From Phycisphaerae bacterium (GTDB taxonomy: Bacteria > Planctomycetota > Phycisphaerae > UBA1845 > UTPLA1), in NCBI GenBank assembly GCA_035275405.1, contig DATEMU010000001.1, positions 62,001 through 126,000 on the forward strand: 64,000 nt of DNA. Reading direction: 5' to 3'. Below the pieces are notes generated by a model. That model searched no databases. It saw only the letters and a list, made by a program, of their open reading frames with translations, and had not been told where the DNA came from. The translations under genes and the position numbers were made by a program. This document shows, piece by piece, positions 58,469 to 64,000 of this stretch. Each line of letters starts with the position of its first letter. The stretch's first letter is position 1.

Positions 58469-60340
58469 TCATTTTCGATTCTGTCTAAGCCCATGAAGCG
58501 AAATCGGCGGAAGATAAAGCCCCTGTCGTTCTCGCTTCCACCACTCGCCGGTCGCTGCGCGTGCGGCGCGCGTCGTAAAGTTATACCGGTAGAGCACGGC
58601 GCGCAGGTACTTCGGAGCGCGGTCGGGGTATGGCGTCTTGACCAGAAGGCCGGTTACCGCCGGTGAGCCCTCGAGCAGCCGAACCGCGAAGCGCGCGAAC
58701 CACGCCGGATAGCGCGGCGCAGCCAGCGCGGCGAACCACATCTGCCAATCGAGGCGTGGTTGATGCGGTTCGATGAATGCCGGCGCTGTTTTCAGGTCGC
58801 CCGGTTTGAATTGAAACTCATATTCGATCCAGGTCCGACCGTCGTCGCTGCCTTCCAGGACAATCTCCGGCCGGGTCGTCGTCATCACCCGGAACAGGCC
58901 GTAACCGTTAATCGATCGAAACGGCCGCACGTAGGACAGCGCGCGGGACACGCCCGGAGAGACATCACGGCCGGTGAGTTCCTGACAGAACTCCGCCGTG
59001 CTGACGGTCACCATGAAGACCACCGGGACCGCGATGCTTGCGCGGCGCCAAAGGGGGCGTCGGACCGCCGGAGGAACGTGTGCGACTGGTCCGCGGGATA
59101 GCATGGCGTCGTCGAGCAGAAGGAAGCCCAGCGCGACCGTGAGAATGTTAAAGAAGTTGTAGTTTCCGGTCAGTCCGATCAGCAATTGCAGGGCCGCGAA
59201 GCCCCAGAACGCGAGTTGTTTCAGCCGCCGCGGCCCGAAGATGAAGAACGGCAGAACAAGTTCGATGGAGAACATGATCGCGCAGGAAACTTGTTGCAGC
59301 CAGCGCGGCAATTGGTGGGCATACCAGCCGATCCAGGTCGGCAGCGGCTGCGTCTCGTAGTGATAGGTAAGGGCCGTGAGGTCATGCCACGTAGCGTCGC
59401 CGTAACTGAGTTTCGTCGCACCCGAGAGAAACATCAGTTTGAACAGGAGCAGCCACAGCAGCCACACAAACGCGGTAGGGGGGTGATGTTCCGGCCCGCG
59501 CCAGGATCGAAGCCGCCACGGCGCGACGAAAACGGCGAGCAGTCCGGTCTCGAGCAGCAGCGTATCCCACTGAAAGCTGAAAAAATCCTGCCCCACGCTG
59601 ACGAACGAAAGATACATCGCCCAGAGCGCCAGAAAGCACGGCCCTTGTGCGATTCCGAGGACGACGAGAATCGAAAGGAGAAGACCACCGGCGCACAATC
59701 CCGCCAGAACGTTGTCAGACGCCCCGATCCACCAGCAGAGGGAGGGAACCCGCCAATATCCTTCCAAATGTCGCTCCGGGCCCAGTTGTTGGCTGACGGC
59801 CTGAAGAAACTCCTCGGCGGGCAGAATTCCCAAGCGTCCGACAAGACCGGGCACCTGCGACCACGCAGACCAGAAGGCGATCAAATAGACCACGCCCAAA
59901 AGCCGCAGGAACGTGCGCATGCCCCTTTCAAAAGTCGGCCGGGCCGTGTGAGCGCCGTACAGAACGTTGGTCATCCGTGACATGAATGGCCGATGGCCCG
60001 CGACCCACGTGTAACATGCCTCACTGACGCCAGCCAACCCGGGAATGCGCCGATACGCCCCGTACATCCACCCGCGACCGGGCGCCTCCTGCAAGGCGCG
60101 CAAGATCGCCGCCGCCCCGCGCAGCGCCGTGCCGTCCGGCAGGATCAACCACGCGGCCTCCTTGAATTGCTCCGGCGTGATCTGGGGAAACTGCGCGGCC
60201 ACTTCCTGCGACGGTGCGTAGTCCACCCGGTCGCCCGTCAGCGAGCGGCCGCGCTCTACCCAGCGGCGGCAAAAACCGCAATCGCCGTCAAAGATCATCA
60301 GGGGTTTGGTGAGGGTCGGCGACGGAGAGGCATCCGACAT
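58469..60340 (-). CDS. DUF393 thioredoxin-like / lipase maturation factor fusion
   Basis: Membrane protein of 623 residues. The N-terminal 120 residues are a DUF393 (DCC) domain: LMIFDGDCGFCRRWVERG with a CxxC-like DCGFC redox pair. The rest matches the lipase maturation factor family: multiple helices, WRVPSLCWW, VGQDFFSFQWDTLLLETGLL, KLMFLSGATKLSYGDATW, LTALTYHYETQPLP and the soluble C-terminal part PHQPRLDWQMWFAALA. In vertebrates LMF1 aids folding of secreted lipases in the ER; bacterial roles are unknown. The fused CxxC domain would suit disulfide handling during export. Transcribed toward the cytochrome gene. Confidence 0.85.
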   Translation of the reverse strand: MSDASPSPTLTKPLMIFDGDCGFCRRWVERGRSLTGDRVDYAPSQEVAAQFPQITPEQFKEAAWLILPDGTALRGAAAILRALQEAPGRGWMYGAYRRIPGLAGVSEACYTWVAGHRPFMSRMTNVLYGAHTARPTFERGMRTFLRLLGVVYLIAFWSAWSQVPGLVGRLGILPAEEFLQAVSQQLGPERHLEGYWRVPSLCWWIGASDNVLAGLCAGGLLLSILVVLGIAQGPCFLALWAMYLSFVSVGQDFFSFQWDTLLLETGLLAVFVAPWRLRSWRGPEHHPPTAFVWLLWLLLFKLMFLSGATKLSYGDATWHDLTALTYHYETQPLPTWIGWYAHQLPRWLQQVSCAIMFSIELVLPFFIFGPRRLKQLAFWGFAALQLLIGLTGNYNFFNILTVALGFLLLDDAMLSRGPVAHVPPAVRRPLWRRASIAVPVVFMVTVSTAEFCQELTGRDVSPGVSRALSYVRPFRSINGYGLFRVMTTTRPEIVLEGSDDGRTWIEYEFQFKPGDLKTAPAFIEPHQPRLDWQMWFAALAAPRYPAWFARFAVRLLEGSPAVTGLLVKTPYPDRAPKYLRAVLYRYNFTTRAARAATGEWWKRERQGLYLPPISLHGLRQNRK

Positions 60341-60409
60341 TCAGTAAATGATAGGAGACGATATATCTTTCCGCGAATGTTGAAAGAATTGGCGCAGGGC
60401 GCCTCCGCG

Positions 60410-61894
60410 TCATTTGCTCTTCGCCATTCTCACGCTCTGTTCCGGCCCCGGCATACGGAGCAACTCCGCAATCGGCACTTGACCGCCGAAGCTCTGACGC
60501 AGAAAGGACTCATTGGCGGTGTTCTCAATAAGCCGCCGAATCAGATAGGCCATTCCGGGAATAAGCTGCCCGAACGGCGCATACACGCGCAGCCGCTGGC
60601 CCATATCCACAACAGCGCGCTTGAGAGGGTCGCCCATCCCCGTGAGCATCTGCAATTCGATTGTTCGCGGCGGCAGGTCGGACGATTCCTCTAACGCCAG
60701 GGCGTGGGCGATCGAACGCACATTGTGGCTGGCGAAGGCCGGTCGGATAATGTCCGCGTTGTCGATCATCATCCGTGTAATCCGTTCGAACGACGCATCG
60801 GACTGCCATTTCTCGGTGAAGACCGGAATAGGCCGGCCTTCGCGGATCGCCTCGGCGGTTTCGGTATCCCAGTATGCCCCCTTCACCAGCCGCACGGTGA
60901 TGGGTGTCCCTCGGCGGCGAGCCCAGTCGATCAGACCGGCCATGTCGCGCTCGCCATCGACCAGGTAGGCCTGAATCACGATTCCACAATCAGGCCAGTT
61001 GCTGAACTCCGGTTCCGACAACATGCGCTGGTAGAGATCCAGCGTCACATTCTTGATGGCGTAATGCTCCACGTCGATGTTGATGAACGCCCCGTGGCGC
61101 ATCGCGGCGCGGAGGATCGGGCGCAGCCGAGCCAGTACCGCGTCGGCCGCCGTGGGGTCGGCCGGATCGAGATTTGCGACGATCCCCGTGAGTTTGATGG
61201 AGACGTTGACACGGGGGATGGTTCCCCAGGGGGCGGAGTCGAGGATCGGCGCGGCGGGCCAGCCAGGGGCCGCGAGGCTGAGCTGCTCGACCAGCCGGAT
61301 GTAGAGCTGCTGCAATTCCTCGGCAACGCGGTCGGAATGGACCGTCTCTCCGAGGACGTCAAGGGTGAAGGCCATGCCGGATTGGCGCAGTTGGAGGACC
61401 GATTCGATCGCTTCTCGCGGCGTGCTGCCGCAGATGAATTGTGTGGCGGCGCGGAGCGCGGCGTACCTCGCGGCCCATGCGACCAGCCCGGCATGCCACG
61501 AATCATTTCGACGGTACGAAAGGGCGGCCTGAAAGGCCAGCGGCAGTGGCCGGCCGTGCTCTCCGTTGCGATCGACGGTTTCCTTGAGGCGCCGTGCAAT
61601 CTCCTCAGGGGTTTGAAGCGATGGGAGGGCCTCGATGAACCGAAAGAGGCGAAGCTTCAGGTCCTCATCGCGCGTCAGCCATTCCATCCCCCGCGTCTGC
61701 CAGTATTCCTGTGAAAGGATAGATGGAGCGGCGGCTTCGGCCCGGCGGAATATCTCTTCGCCGATTCGTCGCGTCGTGGTTTCTAGGCGGGATGGATCGA
61801 TCGCGGACTTGGCTCGCACGAATGCACTCCGGACGCCCCAGTCTAGTGCCCCGCCCGGGAGGTCGCAAGAACGGTACAGGTTGGGGTGGTCCAT
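60410..61894 (-). CDS. Proline dehydrogenase
   Basis: FAD-dependent enzyme of 494 residues, oxidising proline to pyrroline-5-carboxylate. The ATG at 61894 is chosen over a much longer frame to 62059 that overlaps the divergent lipoprotein gene. TIM-barrel strings are VNVSIKLTGI, HGAFINIDVEHYAIK, GIVIQAYLVDGERDM, PITVRLVKGAYWDTETA, RPAFASHNVRS and TIELQMLTGM. It lacks a fused pyrroline-5-carboxylate dehydrogenase domain; an aldehyde dehydrogenase lies about 860 bases to its right but is of the ALDH1/2 type. The architecture matches the PutA proline dehydrogenase half. Confidence 0.88.
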   Translation of the reverse strand: MDHPNLYRSCDLPGGALDWGVRSAFVRAKSAIDPSRLETTTRRIGEEIFRRAEAAAPSILSQEYWQTRGMEWLTRDEDLKLRLFRFIEALPSLQTPEEIARRLKETVDRNGEHGRPLPLAFQAALSYRRNDSWHAGLVAWAARYAALRAATQFICGSTPREAIESVLQLRQSGMAFTLDVLGETVHSDRVAEELQQLYIRLVEQLSLAAPGWPAAPILDSAPWGTIPRVNVSIKLTGIVANLDPADPTAADAVLARLRPILRAAMRHGAFINIDVEHYAIKNVTLDLYQRMLSEPEFSNWPDCGIVIQAYLVDGERDMAGLIDWARRRGTPITVRLVKGAYWDTETAEAIREGRPIPVFTEKWQSDASFERITRMMIDNADIIRPAFASHNVRSIAHALALEESSDLPPRTIELQMLTGMGDPLKRAVVDMGQRLRVYAPFGQLIPGMAYLIRRLIENTANESFLRQSFGGQVPIAELLRMPGPEQSVRMAKSK

Positions 61895-61931
61895 CGCTTC
61901 AACGATGGGGACACGAATAATGGGCGCGGAA

Positions 61932-61960
61932 TTGCATCCCCTCGGATGGGGCCTTAGACT
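61932..61960 (+). promoter_or_regulatory. Promoter for 61970 lipoprotein
   Basis: TTGCAT at 61932-61937, 17-base spacer, TAGACT at 61955-61960, then 9 bases to the ATG. Same close spacing as ribH. Confidence 0.45.
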
Positions 61961-61969
61961 CGCGCGACG

Positions 61970-62749
61970 ATGACCAGCCGATCCATGTTCCGCGCGCTCG
62001 TTTCCCTCTGCGCCGTTCTCGCCATGACTGCCATCGGCTGCGAAGACAAGCGCCGCCACGCCGCCAACGAGGGCATTTCTGTCGAAGAAGTCACGCCGCC
62101 CGTCACCGCCGATGCCCCACCCGGCGACGTCGCCAGGGCCTTGCTCGCCGCCATGGACCGCGCACAGGACGCCCGCTCACGCGGCCTCGGTCAGCCCGAG
62201 CGACGCCAGGCGTATGAACGGGCCATGGCCGAGATCATGAGCCTGACCGCCAAAAAGGAAGTCGCCGAGCAGTTGCGTACCAGTGGGGCCGGTCATGTCG
62301 CCAAGGATATCACGGACGATGCCGCCTTGACGCTGACGGTCGAGTCCTGGGTCTCGCTGGTCGCACACTATGTGAAGGGATTGTTGCCGCAGACGCTCGT
62401 CCTACCGGGCGCTTCTCAAGCCATCGCCGATGTCCGCATCGCCGCCGAATCACCGCAGGACCAGGCCGTGCTCGCGTCGCTTCAGCCGACATCTCTGACA
62501 TCGTCGCAGCCCGGCGCGACCTCTCAGCCGGCTTCGCCCGCGCAGCCAACACTGGACGCCCCAGCCCGCACCGAGGCTATTCGCCACGGTGTCAATCCAT
62601 TGGCGCGGGCCGAGATTCAGATTCGCCTGAAAAACATCGACGGCCGCTGGCGAGCGACGGGGATTACCCTGGGGCCGGCCGGAATGACGCTGCTTCCGGT
62701 CGGGCCGACGAAAACGCAGATTACGACGACCCAGCCGAGCAACGGTTAG
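61970..62749 (+). CDS. Lipoprotein of unknown function
   Basis: Product of 259 residues, not recognised. The signal peptide MFRALVSLCAVLAMTAIGC (from residue 6) has a clear lipobox (AIGC). The mature part is Ala/Gln/Pro/Thr-rich, with a disordered segment (SQPGATSQPASPAQPT, about 178-193) and a C-terminal beta-like piece (RAEIQIRLKNIDGRWRATGI). It is divergent from proline dehydrogenase and convergent with aldehyde dehydrogenase, the two stops being 2 bases apart. A promoter-like -10 lies 9 bases before the ATG. Confidence 0.72.
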   Translation: MTSRSMFRALVSLCAVLAMTAIGCEDKRRHAANEGISVEEVTPPVTADAPPGDVARALLAAMDRAQDARSRGLGQPERRQAYERAMAEIMSLTAKKEVAEQLRTSGAGHVAKDITDDAALTLTVESWVSLVAHYVKGLLPQTLVLPGASQAIADVRIAAESPQDQAVLASLQPTSLTSSQPGATSQPASPAQPTLDAPARTEAIRHGVNPLARAEIQIRLKNIDGRWRATGITLGPAGMTLLPVGPTKTQITTTQPSNG

Positions 62750-62751
62750 CG

Positions 62752-64000
62752 TCAGATCTTGACCGTCACCGTCTTCACCTCGGTGTAGTGCTGCAACCCG
62801 TACTCCCCAAGCTCCCGCCCGATGCCGGACATCTTGTAGCCGCCGAACGGCGCCCCCGCGTCGAAGACGTCGTAGCAGTTCACCCAGACCGTCCCCGCGC
62901 GGACGCTGTTCGAAATCCGCATAGCCTTCTCGATGTCCTTCGTCCACACCGCGGCGGCCAGGCCGTACACCGACTGGTTCGCCCGCTGCGTGACTTCCTC
63001 CACGTCCTTGAACGGCATCACGCACATGACCGGGCCGAAGATCTCTTCCTGCGCGATGGTCATCTCGTCTTTCACGCCCGTGAACACCGTCGGCTCGATG
63101 AAGTAGCCCTTGTCGCCCACGCGGCTGCCACCGACGGCGCGCTTGGCCCCCTCCTTGTTGCCCTTGTCGATGTAACTCATTACACGGTCGAACTGCTCGC
63201 GCGAGACCTGCGGGCCCTGGTGAGTCTTCATGTCGAACGGATCGCCTACGCGGCGGCTCTTGGCGATGCCGACGAGCTTCTCCACGAACTGATCGTGAAT
63301 CTTGTCCTCGACGTACAGCCGCGACCCCGCGCAGCAGCACTGCCCCTGGTTGAAGAACAGGCCGAAATAGGCCCCCTGGATCGCCGCGTCCGCGTCGGCG
63401 TCGGCGAAAACGATGTTCGGGCTCTTGCCGCCGAGTTCGAGGCTGACGCGCTTCAGATTGCTCTTCGCCGCCGCCTCCATGATGAGGTGCCCGACTTCCG
63501 TCGAGCCGGTGAAGGCGACCTTGTCCACGTCCATGTGCTTGGCCAGCGCACCGCCTGCTCCCGGTCCCATGCCCGGCACGACGTTGATGACGCCCTGCGG
63601 GTACCCCGCCTCCAGGGCGAGCTGCGCAACAAACAGCGACGTCAGCGGCGTCTGCTCGGCGGGCTTGAGGATGACCGTGTTGCCCATCGACAGGGCCGGT
63701 CCCCACTTCCACGCCTGCATGAGCATCGGGAAGTTCCAGGGGATGATCTGTCCGCACACGCCGACCGGCTCGTGCCGCGTGTAGCAGAAGTACGGCCCGT
63801 TGATCGGGATCGTCTTGCCGTGGTTCTTATCAGCCCAGCCCGCATAGTACCGATAGCACGCGATCGTCAGCGGCAGGTCGGCGTTCAGCGAATCGCGCAG
63901 CGGCTTGCCGTTGTCCAGCGTCTCCAGCGCCGCCAGTTCGTCCTTGTGCTTCTCAATCAGGTCGGCCAGCTTGTACATCAGCCGCCCGCGCTCCGCCCCG
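62752..64000 (-). CDS. Aldehyde dehydrogenase, 5' end outside window
   Basis: NAD(P)-dependent aldehyde dehydrogenase of the ALDH1/2 (retinal/betaine-aldehyde-like) group. The frame is open to base 64000, so the N-terminus lies beyond the window; the Met at 63978 is internal (preceded by GAERGRL). Motifs: [27 protein letters not shown] (cofactor), [16 protein letters not shown] (catalytic Glu), [14 protein letters not shown] (catalytic Cys), [10 protein letters not shown] and [16 protein letters not shown]. The substrate cannot be read from sequence. It might act after proline dehydrogenase, but pyrroline-5-carboxylate dehydrogenases form a different clade. Confidence 0.9.
   Translation of the reverse strand, partial: GAERGRLMYKLADLIEKHKDELAALETLDNGKPLRDSLNADLPLTIACYRYYAGWADKNHGKTIPINGPYFCYTRHEPVGVCGQIIPWNFPMLMQAWKWGPALSMGNTVILKPAEQTPLTSLFVAQLALEAGYPQGVINVVPGMGPGAGGALAKHMDVDKVAFTGSTEVGHLIMEAAAKSNLKRVSLELGGKSPNIVFADADADAAIQGAYFGLFFNQGQCCCAGSRLYVEDKIHDQFVEKLVGIAKSRRVGDPFDMKTHQGPQVSREQFDRVMSYIDKGNKEGAKRAVGGSRVGDKGYFIEPTVFTGVKDEMTIAQEEIFGPVMCVMPFKDVEEVTQRANQSVYGLAAAVWTKDIEKAMRISNSVRAGTVWVNCYDVFDAGAPFGGYKMSGIGRELGEYGLQHYTEVKTVTVKI

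Noticed and set aside
62450-63757. Minus-strand frame of about 435 codons
   Set aside because: It is a shifted reading of the aldehyde dehydrogenase gene giving Arg/Gly-rich sequence; the dehydrogenase frame has all family motifs.

Overview
This window reads as a chromosomal segment of a GC-rich (about 60-65% by eye) bacterium of the Planctomycetota, probably Phycisphaerae-like. The lineage call is inference. It rests on a PEP-CTERM tail (3448-4122), dockerin-like calcium-binding tails on secreted proteins (1-582, 11980-13692), a fourteen-repeat WD40 protein with the planctomycete-style spacer before its propeller, a membrane protein ending in a CPxC...RCPECG zinc ribbon, a TGxWP/RGLP repeat protein, and many Thr/Gln/Pro-rich lipoproteins. 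No rRNA is present.

Layout. 1-4122: secreted proteins (dockerin-tailed fragment, multidomain endonuclease I, PEP-CTERM protein). 4226-6388: membrane-anchored SGNH/TPR protein. 6439-11790: a TetR gene with its own palindromic operator, then a giant three-SRPBCC/14-WD40 protein, a small membrane protein and a VOC protein. 11980-18944: PQQ-type sugar dehydrogenase, a solitary adenine methyltransferase overlapping a POT peptide transporter, a secreted beta-propeller lipoprotein and a small membrane protein. 20055-25882 (minus): purine-oxidation block, with a three-subunit xanthine dehydrogenase-type molybdoenzyme, a ParD/ParE toxin-antitoxin pair and an 8-oxoguanine deaminase translationally coupled to the toxin. 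26014-27864: ribH-nusB-ftsY. 27877-28557: a two-repeat protein of unknown function, followed by a repeat-rich intergenic region. 29198-31201 (minus): HDOD-GGDEF-PilZ protein. 31794-41663: a secretin, then three tandem paralogous GT-C-like membrane/TPR proteins with a lipoprotein between the second and third. 41677-45070 (minus): tyrS, uppS, purA. 45130-47025 (minus): lipoprotein hydrolase and zinc-ribbon membrane protein. 47175-56008: serine acetyltransferase, FlgI-like lipoprotein, then dnaG-rpoD-rpsA. 56147-56219: tRNA-Phe(GAA). 56276-60340 (minus): di-haem cytochrome and DUF393/lipase-maturation-factor fusion. 60410-64000: proline dehydrogenase, divergent lipoprotein, and an aldehyde dehydrogenase running off the right edge.

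Working together. Xanthine dehydrogenase and 8-oxoguanine deaminase both make urate, so the 20-26 kb block looks like purine oxidation or salvage of oxidised guanine. Placing the deaminase as third gene of a toxin-antitoxin operon is the most testable unusual arrangement here. The TetR/SRPBCC-WD40/VOC operon and the triplicated GT-C-like array are the best candidates for undescribed systems. Several genes (ribH, xdh FAD subunit, tyrS, cysE, the 61970 lipoprotein) have a sigma70-like -10 only 6-9 bases before the start codon, which suggests that leaderless mRNAs are common in this organism.

Limits: all calls come from reading sequence and from remembered family signatures. No database search, structure prediction or promoter scoring was run.
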